Source: JAGTVB01 sp964624765 (GTDB taxonomy: Bacteria; Pseudomonadota; Gammaproteobacteria; HK1). From it: 32,228 bases of DNA. The translations under genes and the position numbers were made by a program. The stretch lies in the NCBI GenBank assembly GCA_964624765.1, contig CAZUZO010000020.1, forward strand, positions 1 to 32,228, written 5' to 3'. Positions 22,682 to 31,249 of this stretch are shown one piece after another (position 1 is the stretch's first letter; each line of letters opens with the position of its first letter). Under the pieces are notes generated by a model. It saw nothing but the letters and a program-made list of their open reading frames with translations. It was not told the DNA's origin and made no database searches.

Positions 22682-22993
22682 TCGGCGCCGCCCCCCCTTA
22701 GGAGAGCTCGGCGGTGGCGGCTCGTTTGTTTCCTCGGAGGCAGTCGCGGAGCCTTCGGTCGCCGGGATGGCCGGAATGTCGTGCTCAACTGTCATCACCA
22801 CGGGAGGAGGAGGCACTTCGTAAGTGAAAGAACTCAATGAGTCGTTGTCCCCTTCAGGGGGGGGCGGAATATCCGCAACTGAGGACTCTCCCGGAAGCTC
22901 CGGGGGTGCTATGTCCAGGGCCGCCACTGTAGGTTCGATACCGCCGCCTGGCGCCGGTGCAAACGAAATCTTGATGGTGATTTCGGGTATCAT
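22667..22993 (-). CDS. Unknown proline-rich 108-residue protein, third gene of the protease cluster
   Basis: The start ATG 22991-22993 follows AAAGGAG at ideal spacing. The N-terminus MIPEITIKISFAPAPGGG looks like one ordered beta hairpin; the rest is Pro-, Glu- and Ser-rich and probably disordered, with PPPP clusters at several places (ADIPPPPEGD, YEVPPPPVV, NEPPPPSSP). There is no signal peptide or membrane segment. The last residues (RPERL, then TAA) come from the terminal repeat of the element at 22531-22681, so the natural C-terminus may have been longer. It lies 69 bases after the 74-residue gene, same strand. Function unknown; perhaps a small partner or cargo tag of the protease. Confidence 0.65.
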   Translation of the reverse strand: MIPEITIKISFAPAPGGGIEPTVAALDIAPPELPGESSVADIPPPPEGDNDSLSSFTYEVPPPPVVMTVEHDIPAIPATEGSATASEETNEPPPPSSPKGGRRRPERL

Positions 22994-23062
22994 CTTTTCG
23001 CTCTCCTTTCATTTGTCGCAATCCAACGCCACTTGGCGTCTGAGCCTGAGCCGCATAGCTGA

Positions 23063-23287
23063 CTAGCGCAGCGTTGCCTCGGAGATTTCATTGTTTGTCA
23101 CGTAGACGTCGACCTTTCGGTTGTTGGCCAAGGCGATGCTCAGAATCATGTAGATGTTGCTCACTCCGTCCGCGGCGTTGGGCTTGATACGTAACCATCC
23201 GCTGCCTACTCCGCTGACGATGGCCCAGGCTTGCTGGGTTCCATGCTTTGCATGAGTCCGGGTAACCTGTTTGTCGTTGTACCACAT
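23063..23287 (-). CDS. 74-residue free-standing copy of the protease C-terminal domain
   Basis: MWYNDKQVTRTHAKHGTQQAW and WLRIKPNAADGVSNIYMILSIALANNRKVDVYVTN align end to end with the last 74 residues of the neighbouring metalloprotease (NDRLVLRTHAKNGASQTWAF; NIFMTLCEALANGRKVDVLVSN). About half of all positions are identical, including RTHAK, DG..NI, ALAN and RKVDV. Its start has AAGGA upstream and lies 30 bases after the protease stop. There is no signal peptide. The protein could bind the same target as the protease domain, inhibit it or act as an assembly partner; I know no function for this domain. Confidence 0.85.
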   Translation of the reverse strand: MWYNDKQVTRTHAKHGTQQAWAIVSGVGSGWLRIKPNAADGVSNIYMILSIALANNRKVDVYVTNNEISEATLR

Positions 23288-23317
23288 GGAGTATCGTCCT
23301 TTTCTCTAAAGGTTGAT

Positions 23318-25057
23318 CTACTTGAGTGTCGTCTCGATGATGCGGCCGTTGCTGACGAGGACATCCACCTTTCGGCCGTTCGCCAGTGCCTCACAAAGCG
23401 TCATGAAGATATTGGTGTTACCGTCAGTCGATGCTCCCCCGATCTGGAGCCAGGCGCTGTCCCCTTGCAAGAAGGCCCAGGTCTGACTCGCCCCGTTCTT
23501 CGCATGCGTGCGCAGTACGAGGCGGTCGTTTTGCCAGAGCACCTGAGTGTTGACTGTCATCGTCGACTCGGGGGCGGAGATCGAGGTGAACTCGAGTCCC
23601 GAGACCGAGCTGTCCCACCAGCGGCTGTTGGGGTTGGTCGAGTTGCCGAACTTCGGTGCCGCGGGGGCGCCGTAGAGATCGTCCGCATCGCCCCCGTTGC
23701 GTTTGTTCTCGAGATCGAAGCGGCCGTCTGCCTGCTCGAGCGAACACTCCAAAGGCTTTGACGGAGTTAAAGGCGGGTTGCTATTACTCCCGTTTTCGTG
23801 GACGTGCCAGATCGCGAGACCGGCGTCGGGCAAGACTGCGTCGCGGCCCGACTTCGCTCGGTTCTCGACGATGAAGTACTCAGCCTGGTTTTTGCGGTGG
23901 ATCAGGAAGTTGTTTCTCTCGGCCGCAACGGAGTAGCTCATGCCTGGGGCGATCGGGCGCAGGGACGAGGTCCAGCCCGCGGTGTTCTTGAGGTAGGCGC
24001 AAACCTGTGTCGGGTTGGTGTTCGAGCCACCGAAGCACATGAGGCAGTAGTGTCCGACGCCACTATGCTGGTTGTTGTAGTCGTAGAGGTCGGGGAAGTC
24101 GCAGATCATGTGGCCGTTCTCGTGACAGAACGTGCGCAGGCTCAGCTGGCTGCCCATGTTGGTGATTTGGTAGTCGGAGAACCGCCGGGTCGAACTCGCG
24201 ACGTAGGGTGTGGCGAGTGCCCAGGAATGGGGCCAGAGGCCCTGTGACCAGTTGTTGACGGTGGGGCCCGCGTAGAAGACGTTGAGGGCCTGCACGTATC
24301 CGCCGCCGTCCGCAGTCAGCTGCTCGAAGTTGAAGCCTTGCGCTTTGAGATGGTTCAGCGCCTCGATGATCAGCTCGCGAGCCCGCGTCCCATAAGAAAC
24401 ATGAGGATCGGTGTAGTAGGCGCGGTTGTGCTGGGCGGTATAGTAGGCGGTGACAACATTGGTATAGGTCAGCTTGCGATCCGAGTTGTCGTAGAAGTAG
24501 TCCCGCACCGAACCGTTGTTGCCGAAGCCGGTGTAGCCCGGTTGGTTGCAGTAGTGGGTCACCTCCTGCTGCGAGATCGTCCCCGAAACGTCGGGGAACT
24601 GGATGAGCAAGCAGAGACCGACATAGTTGCCGACAGTCGCCGCAAGCGGGCCTTCCTCGGGCGTGTCGTCGGAAGTGTCTTTCGACGAGCGGGGCGATCG
24701 AGCCCGCCGTTGCTGGCGCTCCTGCCGCCGAATTTCCCAGCGCGGTTGGACGCCCGTTTCCCGCTGGGCGGCACGGGCTTGGCGGCCTACTGCCTCGCGC
24801 GTCAGGCGTAGATGCCGTGGCATCGGAAGCTGCTGGGGTGCCACCGTTCCGACCGGCGTTCCGCTCGGAAGAAGCTCGGTGCCATCTTCGGAGAGGATCG
24901 CGTAGTGAAAGAAGCCGCTCGTGGGATCCTGGATGATCGTGAAGCCGTCAAGGGTTTCGAACACTGCGGCAAACTGATTACCCCACCCCCGCACCTTTAT
25001 CTCAGATCCGTCGGGGTTGTAGAATGTAAACTCCTCACCGTCGTAGAAAACAGGCAT
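23318..25057 (-). CDS. M6-type metalloprotease without signal peptide, with C-terminal accessory domain
   Basis: A 579-residue protein with GGAGGT nine bases before ATG 25057. Residues 1-75 form the N-terminal domain seen in M6 proteases (FYNPDGSEIKVRGWGNQFAA, DGFTIIQDPTSGFFHYAIL). A basic linker, about 90-130 (RRQERQQRRARSPRSSKD), may be a processing site. The catalytic domain has the zinc motif HENGH at 312-316 with Asp323 in FPDLYDY, as in the M6 consensus HExxHxxGxPDLYD. The last 74 residues (506-579) match the adjacent small protein. Secreted M6 enzymes such as immune inhibitor A have signal peptides; here none is visible, so the enzyme is cytosolic or leaves by another route. First gene of the three-gene cluster. 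Confidence 0.9.
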   Translation of the reverse strand: MPVFYDGEEFTFYNPDGSEIKVRGWGNQFAAVFETLDGFTIIQDPTSGFFHYAILSEDGTELLPSGTPVGTVAPQQLPMPRHLRLTREAVGRQARAAQRETGVQPRWEIRRQERQQRRARSPRSSKDTSDDTPEEGPLAATVGNYVGLCLLIQFPDVSGTISQQEVTHYCNQPGYTGFGNNGSVRDYFYDNSDRKLTYTNVVTAYYTAQHNRAYYTDPHVSYGTRARELIIEALNHLKAQGFNFEQLTADGGGYVQALNVFYAGPTVNNWSQGLWPHSWALATPYVASSTRRFSDYQITNMGSQLSLRTFCHENGHMICDFPDLYDYNNQHSGVGHYCLMCFGGSNTNPTQVCAYLKNTAGWTSSLRPIAPGMSYSVAAERNNFLIHRKNQAEYFIVENRAKSGRDAVLPDAGLAIWHVHENGSNSNPPLTPSKPLECSLEQADGRFDLENKRNGGDADDLYGAPAAPKFGNSTNPNSRWWDSSVSGLEFTSISAPESTMTVNTQVLWQNDRLVLRTHAKNGASQTWAFLQGDSAWLQIGGASTDGNTNIFMTLCEALANGRKVDVLVSNGRIIETTLK

Positions 25058-25345
25058 TTTTCGTTACCTCCAATACCGTGGGAAAGATGCAATCATTGAC
25101 CCCTCCCCATTTGAAGCCTGAAATCGCGGGTTGCAATACTGGCGTCCACCTCCTGGGCGGCTGCCGGGAGCGCGGGAGCGTCCTGTCCTGGTCGCCGAAG
25201 CCTCATCACCTTGCCCCGGCATCCCCTGCACCTTTCTCGTAGCGATCTGTTCGTGAACGGCCATTCCCCAGAAATAAGATCAAAATCTAAGGAAGCCCAA
25301 AATACCCTCCCGGATCATGTTGCCACGGTGCTTGCTCGTATTTTA

Positions 25346-25485
25346 GGCGTTGGTCATCGTTTCGGCAGTTTAATGACCTTTGCCCTGGGTGCGGCCGACC
25401 CCTTGCCGCAAGGGAGTCGGCTGCCGAAGGCTTGGGGACCGACGATGTGCTCCAGTGCAACTCTGACGAAACGGTGACTATGGCC
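25346..25485. repeat. Inverted-repeat element, GGTCATCGTTTCG family, copy C (140 bp)
   Basis: It starts GGCGTTGGTCATCGTTTCGG and ends CGAAACGGTGACTATGGCC, with CCCCTTGCCGCAAGGG in the middle. It is the copy with one internal palindrome and probably nearest to the complete unit. It lies upstream of the metalloprotease gene, 290 bases before its start codon. Confidence 0.75.
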
Positions 25486-26284
25486 GCATTTTAGGCCGGT
25501 TTCGAACCCGGCTATAAATAATGCCAATTGCGGATCCCACACTGGACGAAAGTACCACATCAATCATACTATCGTTCTTATGTCAGGTTTGATGCCACAA
25601 GGCACGCATACTTGCGAATACAACGAGGTAGGAATCTGTATGGTAATACGGAAATGTGAGTTTCTAATTTACTTCAGCTTTATTTTTCATATGTCAAACT
25701 TGGGTGACGCCGGTCATCGCTCGCTTTTTTCAGGTGAGAGTGATCACGGTTCTTCTCATGGTCGATAATCGTTTAGAAGCTATTTTAACGATAGATATTA
25801 GACATTATCGGAAACTGCCCCACCCATGAGCCTTTCTGCGTCATAGACTTGAGTTTCCGATAATGTCTATTTTATCGGGAACGACCTTATGTAGGGTCGT
25901 TTGTCCGGCATGGACGTACGCTTCCGATAGGGTCCAATTCTCCCCAGCCGAGTCTTCCTTGCGTCGCCGTCTTCCAAGCCGTCACGAGTATTGCGCAGGC
26001 GAATCGAGAAAATCTTGCACGAGGTTGCTTGTATGCCTTAAATCACCGTTCGCTCCAGCGTACTTGTGGTCTCACGTGAGGATGGACCCGCACGACGCGA
26101 CAGTCACTTCACAAGTATAGCTGCGAATTGCCGAAATGCCATCTGTATTGTATGCAATCAAATAAGTGAAATCCCGTATGATGACGTTAAAATCCGAAAC
26201 GATGGTGTGGTGCTTTAAAAGTACTGTGCAGGTAGAATGATGCAATAAAGTCAAAATAATACACAGTAATGTGATAATGACAGT
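25486..26284. other. AT-richer gene-free stretch
   Basis: About 800 bases of visibly lower GC than the surroundings, with no convincing gene on either strand. It holds a perfect 18-bp inverted repeat (25799-25869), a smaller stem AACGACC/GGTCGTT at about 25880-25902, and ATCGTT/AACGAT at about 25767-25792. It adjoins the TIR-STAND pseudogene, so it may be the non-coding end of a decayed mobile or defence island. Confidence 0.5.
25799..25869. repeat. Perfect 18-bp inverted repeat with 35-bp spacer
   Basis: TAGACATTATCGGAAACT at 25799-25816 and its exact reverse complement at 25852-25869. No T-run follows, so it is not a standard terminator. Such perfect arms suggest a recombinase binding site, the joined ends of an excised element, or a protein-binding cruciform; which one cannot be told. 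Confidence 0.7.
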
Positions 26285-27064
26285 GGTGGTGGCCCGATTC
26301 TTCTGTGTCGTGCGGCGAGCGTCTTCGTTTCCCGATACGCCTCGTTCTTCGATTACTCGAGGACTCGCTGCGGCTCCCAGAACGGCAGCAGGGCTTGTGC
26401 GAGGGCGCGAAACGCATGCCGCCCCGGATGATCGACCGTCACGATCTGCCAGACTCGGCTTCCGGTGTGCCGGCGCAGGTGCGGGAGGAGGCCGGCACGG
26501 GCGAGCGACGACTTACCACTGCCCGAGGCGCCGACGATGGAACCAGCGGATACTGCTCGACGGCGGCGACCAGCTTCTGCAGGTCCGCCTCACGGCCAAA
26601 GTGGAACGCGTGATCCTCTTCGCGGAAAAGGCCGAGGGCCCGGTAGAGGGGCAGATCAGGGTGCGCGGATCCGGATGGGCCTCGTCGTAGAGCTCGGCCG
26701 GCGCTTTGCCCTCCAGGGCGCCGGCGATCAGGTCGACCGCCCGCGGGTCCCAGGCCTCGACCCAGACATTCTGGGACAGGAAACCGAGGCCGGCGTGGGT
26801 CCGACCGCCTTGGTCGAGGAGTACCGGGATCACCCGGAAACCAAAGTGGCCCGAGGCTTGTTCTCGGACCTCACGGTCGATGGCGGTGTAGACCTCGCGC
26901 TGCTGCCACGGCCCCATCCCGTTTGGGCCGATCAGGACGGCGACAGCCTTGCAGTGCGCAAGCCGTCGTTCCAGCGCCGACGGCCAGTGGTCGCCCGGGC
27001 TCAAGTACCAGTCGTACTTGAACACCTTGAGACCGCGCTCGCGCAGGGCTTTCCCCACCAGCCG
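26285..27064 (-). pseudogene. TIR domain plus STAND NTPase protein, frameshifted and truncated
   Basis: The minus strand reads LVGKALRERGLKVFKYDWYL, SPGDHWPSALERRLAHCKAV, AVLIGPNGMGPWQQREVYTA and FRVIPVLLDQGG, a TIR domain with the conserved Trp-x-x-x-Glu (NADase Glu) but without the first strand. After PDPRTLIC the frame slips by one (about 26650): RALGLFREEDHAFHFGREADLQKLVAAVEQYPLV. A second slip (about 26540) gives IVGASGSGKSSLARAGLLPHLRRH with a Walker A, ending at TAA 26358; a few further in-frame residues run to about 26285. TIR-STAND proteins are candidate antiviral sensors whose TIR part degrades NAD. The C-terminal sensor half is absent. Clearly non-functional as it stands. Confidence 0.75.
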
Positions 27065-27217
27065 AGCCCCCTGTAGCCAGGGGGCTAACGTGCTACCATT
27101 CTCGACAGCCGCCGCCCGCACCGTCAGTCGCGTTTCGGCGAGAGCTTCTGAATTTTCCGGTGGTGGGCGCCGTGCGGTGAGTGAAAGGATGGGCAGTGGG
27201 AGCATTGAGGAATTCGG

Positions 27218-27832
27218 ATGGAAGTAGCTTGCCTGGACCTGGAGGGGGTGTTAGTCCCGGAGATTTGGATCGGCGTCGCGCAGCGCACCGGGATTGCCGC
27301 TCTAAGAGCGACCACGCGGGACGTGCCGGATTACGATGCGCTGATGCGACAGCGATTGGCGCACCTGGACCGCCATGGACTTGGCATCGCTGATATCCAG
27401 GCAGTCATCGAGACCTTGGATCCGCTTCCGGGGGCTGCTTTGTTTCTGGATTGGCTGCGGGCGCGCTTTCAGGTGGTCATTCTATCGGACACTTTTTACG
27501 AGTTCGCCACGCCGCTCATGCGCAAGCTGGGTTGGCCGACGCTTTTCTGCAACCACCTGGATGTAGGCGAAGGGGGAAAGATCATCAACTACCGGCTACG
27601 GCAAGTTGACCAAAAGCGCCAGGCGGTGAAGGCCTTGCGCGCCCTCAATTTTCGCACCATCGCCGCGGGGGATTCCTATAATGATACCAACATGATGGCG
27701 GAGGCCGACGCCGCGATGTTTTTCTGCCCCCCGAGTGACATCGCCGAGAAGTTTCCTCAGTATCCGGTGGTGCACAGCTACCAGGAGATGCGCGAGGCCT
27801 TCCGGCGTGCAAGCGCTCGCCCTTTGCTCTAA
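27218..27832 (+). CDS. thrH: ThrH, phosphoserine phosphatase / homoserine phosphotransferase
   Basis: A 204-residue HAD-family protein. Motif I is CLDLEGVLVPEIW (nucleophile Asp7, then Glu instead of the usual second Asp, which is the ThrH signature), motif II VILSDTFYEF, the conserved Lys in QVDQKRQAVKAL, and motif III AAGDSYNDTNMMAEA. The enzyme hydrolyses phosphoserine and can transfer the phosphate to homoserine, linking serine and threonine synthesis. The ATG follows GAGGAA. No other amino-acid gene is adjacent. The promoter must lie in or near the decayed TIR gene upstream, so that decay has not harmed this gene. Confidence 0.93.
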   Translation: MEVACLDLEGVLVPEIWIGVAQRTGIAALRATTRDVPDYDALMRQRLAHLDRHGLGIADIQAVIETLDPLPGAALFLDWLRARFQVVILSDTFYEFATPLMRKLGWPTLFCNHLDVGEGGKIINYRLRQVDQKRQAVKALRALNFRTIAAGDSYNDTNMMAEADAAMFFCPPSDIAEKFPQYPVVHSYQEMREAFRRASARPLL

Positions 27833-27877
27833 TGGCCGCGCGTCGTGGAGGCGACGACTCGACCACCTTGACATTCC

Positions 27878-29371
27878 TCAGAAAGACCAACCGATCTGCG
27901 CGCCGATGATGTCGACGCCGTTTTGGAAGCGGCCGATGAGCCGACTCTGCAGCTGAGGCAAGGCGTTTGGCAGGGTGCTTCGGATCTCGGCGTCACGCAC
28001 GAAGAGGTGGGCATAGGCGATATCGACAAACATGGTCCGCGTCACGAGGTAAGTGACGCCTCCTGCTACCCACCATCGGTCGGCGTCCGGTAGCCGCGCG
28101 CTGCGGCTTTCGGGGCCGGGGATCGGTGTTTCATCGTAGGCGACTCCAGCGCGCAGCGTCAGCCGTGGGTTGGCGTCGAAATTGACGCCGACCCCATAGC
28201 GAAAGGCATCGGTGAAGTCCAGGCGCAACACTTGCGGGGGCTGGGCCGGATTGTCAAAGCCAATGAGGATCTCATCCTCTAGGTCACCCCATCGGGTCCA
28301 GCTGATCCCGGCCAGGAGTGCCCAGCGGGCGCTGACTCGATGATAGGCGCCGATGGAGAAGGTATCGGGCAGGCTGACGGCTGCCCTGGCTCCGGTATCC
28401 TGAAGCAGAGACGACAGCCCGGTGACGGCTAGCGCGCTATCGATCTGGGCGCTTTTCTGGAACTTTGCCTCGCCGCGCAGATCGAAATCGATCCCCGATC
28501 TGAACGTCAAGCCGATGCGGGTGGTGTCCGTTGGGGTGAATAGCAGCCCGACGTTGTAACCCAGTCCCCAGTCCTTGGCCTTGATCTCCTGAAAGCCGTC
28601 GTCGCCGCCGGGTGAGGTTAAGCCAGTGGGGGCAAAAAAAGTTCCCAGATCGATGGCATTGGAAAGCAACACGTCGATATATTGCACATCGATACCGGCA
28701 CCGATGGATAGGCTGTCGTGTAGCTTGAAGGCTGCCACAGGGCTCAAATTGAGGGTGCGTAGCCCCGACTCAACGGCATGGTAACGGCCCACCCAGGTTC
28801 GGGGATAATCGGTTCCTAACCCAAAGGGGGTATTGATGCCAAACCCGAGAGAAAGCCGATCGGTCAATGGGGTAGCGAGATAGCCGTTCCAAACGGCTGT
28901 CGAAATGCCGCCGTCGGCGGCAGGCCCTTGGAGCGGCTGCCCCCTTCCGTCTAATGACCCTTCGTCGATAAAGTTCGCTCTCGTGACGATAACATACCCC
29001 GCGCCTTGAATTTGTGTTCCGGATAACCGGGTCATCCCCGCGGGATTGAAGAATACCGTTGCCGCGTCGTCGGCACTTGCGGCACTGCCCGCAAAGGCAT
29101 GGCCCAACCCCTTGACGCTTTGTTCGAAGATTTGGAAGCCGCCGGCGCTGGCTGCTCCCGTGACGAGGTAGAGTGCACTGACCAACGCTATCCTCGGAAG
29201 CGCTGATCGAGGCTTAGGATAGCGGTTGGCACCACAGCCGGGTAGAGACCGCTGGGTGCCGCGCCCAATGGCGGAAGGTGGTAGGGCGGCTATGGCTGGG
29301 GCCCTAAGAAGCTGCTTTAAAAATTGCTGCGCTTGCCATAGCTGCGTTGCGCGGCGGCTCAAAATCCTCAT
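27878..29371 (-). CDS. FadL/OmpP1/TodX-family outer-membrane transporter, start uncertain
   Basis: The mature part begins GGFQIFEQSVKGLGHAFAGSAASADDAATVFFNPAGMTRL, the FadL family hatch-domain signature, and continues as a beta barrel ending IGAQIGWSF, with the expected C-terminal Phe. It should import long-chain fatty acids or other hydrophobic compounds across the outer membrane. The signal sequence (KPRSALPRIALVSALYLVTG, then AASA) is readable, but no ATG lies in front of it in frame: the only ATG (29369-29371) is inside the inverted-repeat element at 29308-29524 and would add about 50 odd residues. A TTG at 29183-29185 has GAGG six bases upstream but leaves too short a signal. The insertion may have removed the real start. 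Confidence 0.8.
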   Translation of the reverse strand: MRILSRRATQLWQAQQFLKQLLRAPAIAALPPSAIGRGTQRSLPGCGANRYPKPRSALPRIALVSALYLVTGAASAGGFQIFEQSVKGLGHAFAGSAASADDAATVFFNPAGMTRLSGTQIQGAGYVIVTRANFIDEGSLDGRGQPLQGPAADGGISTAVWNGYLATPLTDRLSLGFGINTPFGLGTDYPRTWVGRYHAVESGLRTLNLSPVAAFKLHDSLSIGAGIDVQYIDVLLSNAIDLGTFFAPTGLTSPGGDDGFQEIKAKDWGLGYNVGLLFTPTDTTRIGLTFRSGIDFDLRGEAKFQKSAQIDSALAVTGLSSLLQDTGARAAVSLPDTFSIGAYHRVSARWALLAGISWTRWGDLEDEILIGFDNPAQPPQVLRLDFTDAFRYGVGVNFDANPRLTLRAGVAYDETPIPGPESRSARLPDADRWWVAGGVTYLVTRTMFVDIAYAHLFVRDAEIRSTLPNALPQLQSRLIGRFQNGVDIIGAQIGWSF

Positions 29372-29524
29372 GTACTGCCGCGTACACTGCGGTTGTTACT
29401 CGCTCCATCCTTGGGGCTCGCCCCTTCGGGGCCAGCTTCCAGCTGTTCAAAATCGTTCCGGACGATTTTGTCGCCGCCGTGCGCCTTGCTCTGCCGGCGC
29501 TCGCGACATTCTTAAAACAGCCTC
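29308..29524. repeat. 217-bp imperfect palindromic element (MITE-like) upstream of fadL-like gene
   Basis: The left end GAAGCTGCTTTAAAAATTGC and the right end (reverse complement GAGGCTGTTTTAAGAATGTC) are imperfect terminal repeats. Inside are further palindromes, including GGGGCTCGCCCCTTCGGGG near 29410 and the self-complementary AAAATCGTTCCGGACGATTTT near 29450. There is no transposase. It lies directly in front of the FadL-type gene. Confidence 0.65.
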
Positions 29525-29547
29525 TAACCTGTGCCCCCGAGCGGTGT

Positions 29548-29766
29548 TTACTCCTCGCCGACGGGTCGCGGTTCACGCTCTTCAGTCAATAACCGCTCAG
29601 CCTCATCGGGATTTTGCGCGAAAATGACCTTCAGCGTGTAGTCATCGCCTTCCTGGAGCGACATGCGCAACGATCTCGCCAGATCTCTGGCCTGCCGGTA
29701 CTGTTGTGCTGTTTGCACCAGTTCCAGGCGCTTAGGTGGAAAGACTTTGTATACGAAATAAGGCAT
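29548..29766 (-). CDS. Small conserved-looking cytosolic protein, 72 residues
   Basis: I chose ATG 29764-29766 (MPYFVYKVFPPKRLELVQTA) because the ten upstream codons look unrelated. The sequence is compact and charged (QQYRQARDLARSLRMSLQEG, DDYTLKVIFAQNPDEAERLL), ending EEREPRPVGEE, and reads like a small alpha/beta protein under purifying selection. I have a memory of similar hypothetical proteins in gammaproteobacteria but no function. It lies between the FadL-type gene and the outer-membrane barrel gene on the same strand. Confidence 0.75.
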   Translation of the reverse strand: MPYFVYKVFPPKRLELVQTAQQYRQARDLARSLRMSLQEGDDYTLKVIFAQNPDEAERLLTEEREPRPVGEE

Positions 29767-29906
29767 TGCCCCCTCTCTTGGCGATTCGCAGGTCAACCCC
29801 GCCTCGACGTGCCATCCGTCTGTCTCGCGAGCCGCGCCGCAGTTTGTTTATCGTCGTCTCATTCATCCCCTGTCAGGCCACCTGGGGGGCGGTGAGAAAT
29901 GCCTCC

Positions 29907-31145
29907 CTAGCGAGAGATCGAGACCCGATCCCACTGGTAGATGAGGGCGAGTTCGATGCCATTGCTGAAAGCATCTTCGTCCAGATCATCCCTTGACTCC
30001 CAGCGGAAACGGTAGCGGGTCTCCAGAAACAGCTGCCTTGCGGCTTGCCAGACGAGCGCCGGCTCCACTTGCGCGTAATAACGATCATCACTACTCTCTT
30101 CGCCTGCTTGCTCTTCCAGGCGCTCATTACGGAAGGCGCGGCCGGCTAGCCGAAAGGCCCATCGCGGTGTCAGATCCCGTAGCCAACGCACATCGACCTG
30201 GGCCCGCTGCAGCGGGATGCCTCGGGTCGTCGGTTGAATGTCATAGCGAAAGAAGGTGCTAAGACGGCTCTTTTCAAATTGCTGCTCCAAGCTGGCATCC
30301 ACGACGGCGCCGAAATCATCGCCTTGGTCATTCTCAGTGTAGGTAGGGCCCGCGATCAGGGTGCCCCGGAGGTTCTCCGAAAAGGCGTGCTCGACGCCGA
30401 GCCCCAGGCTGTAATTGTTAAAGAACGCGTCTTGGTCGTTATCGAATCGTTGGTAACGCGCAATGAAGCTGAGGTCGGTCTGGGGCGAAAGCCGATAGGT
30501 CAGGCTCGGAACGACAGTGTTGCTCATGCTGTCGAATACCCCTAGCCTCTCTGCCTTTTGCTTGTCCTCGTAGGCCTCATAGTCGAAGCGGTACGCCAGG
30601 TCCAGCGTGGTGCGCGGCCCGATAATCCATTGCGCGGAAGGGTTAACCGCGAATCGATTGAAGAATAGACTGTCCGTCGTGACGAGCCCCAGATCAGGAC
30701 TCTGAAGGTCTGCACTAGAGGGGTCTCTTACGGCTTCCGAGCTCGGATCCTGAATGTCGGTGCGCAGGGTCGTGGCCCTCTGCCAGAAGGCATCGAGTTG
30801 CCAGCGGCTAAGCTGGGTGCGGTAATCGGTGTAAAAACGAGCCAGGGCCTCGATTCTGTTAGGGTCCCGGTTATCGTCGGTGATGATGCCATCCACACGC
30901 CCGACACCGCGAATATCGCTGGTCTCGGTCTTGCGGCCAAAGGCTAACGTGGGTGAGAGTTGGCCGGAGAGAACCGAGACCTCGTCGGTTGGGGTGAAAA
31001 AACGGTTGTCATCGTAGTTACCGAGGACTCTGACGGAGGGATCGAGATACCATTCGGCAGCATGTAGGGCCGCAGGAGGAGTCAGTAACAGCGGGACTAG
31101 AGGTATCGCGAGGTAAGCGACACCGCGCTTATCGTTCCAATCCAT
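29907..31145 (-). CDS. Outer-membrane beta-barrel protein of an exopolysaccharide locus
   Basis: A 412-residue protein with signal peptide MDWNDKRGVAYLAIPLVPLL ending in LHA-AEW (about residue 29). The rest alternates polar and hydrophobic residues in many short strands with Asp/Arg-rich turns (YRFDYEAYEDKQ, YQRFDNDQDAFFNNYSLGLG, ETRYRFRWESRDD), typical of a 14-18-stranded barrel. It resembles the TIGR03016/EpsL-type proteins found with PEP-CTERM/XrtA and related polysaccharide gene clusters. It lies 104 bases after the export gene at 31250, same strand, which supports a role in polymer secretion or anchoring. The exact subfamily is an inference. Confidence 0.8.
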   Translation of the reverse strand: MDWNDKRGVAYLAIPLVPLLLTPPAALHAAEWYLDPSVRVLGNYDDNRFFTPTDEVSVLSGQLSPTLAFGRKTETSDIRGVGRVDGIITDDNRDPNRIEALARFYTDYRTQLSRWQLDAFWQRATTLRTDIQDPSSEAVRDPSSADLQSPDLGLVTTDSLFFNRFAVNPSAQWIIGPRTTLDLAYRFDYEAYEDKQKAERLGVFDSMSNTVVPSLTYRLSPQTDLSFIARYQRFDNDQDAFFNNYSLGLGVEHAFSENLRGTLIAGPTYTENDQGDDFGAVVDASLEQQFEKSRLSTFFRYDIQPTTRGIPLQRAQVDVRWLRDLTPRWAFRLAGRAFRNERLEEQAGEESSDDRYYAQVEPALVWQAARQLFLETRYRFRWESRDDLDEDAFSNGIELALIYQWDRVSISR

Positions 31146-31249
31146 TTAACGATCGCCTTATTGTGTCCTGGAGAGAGCAATGCGAGCGATACAACCTCTG
31201 GAAATCCCCGAGCTTCCAGTCGAAGATTGCCAGATACGACCGGTCTAGG

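Noticed and set aside
26271..27076. Plus-strand open frames across the TIR-STAND region
   Set aside because: Antisense to clear TIR and Walker A sequence; Gly/Arg/Pro-rich shadow composition.
27833..27877. Terminator between thrH and the FadL-type gene
   Set aside because: A GTCGT/ACGAC stem exists but no T-run follows on either strand.
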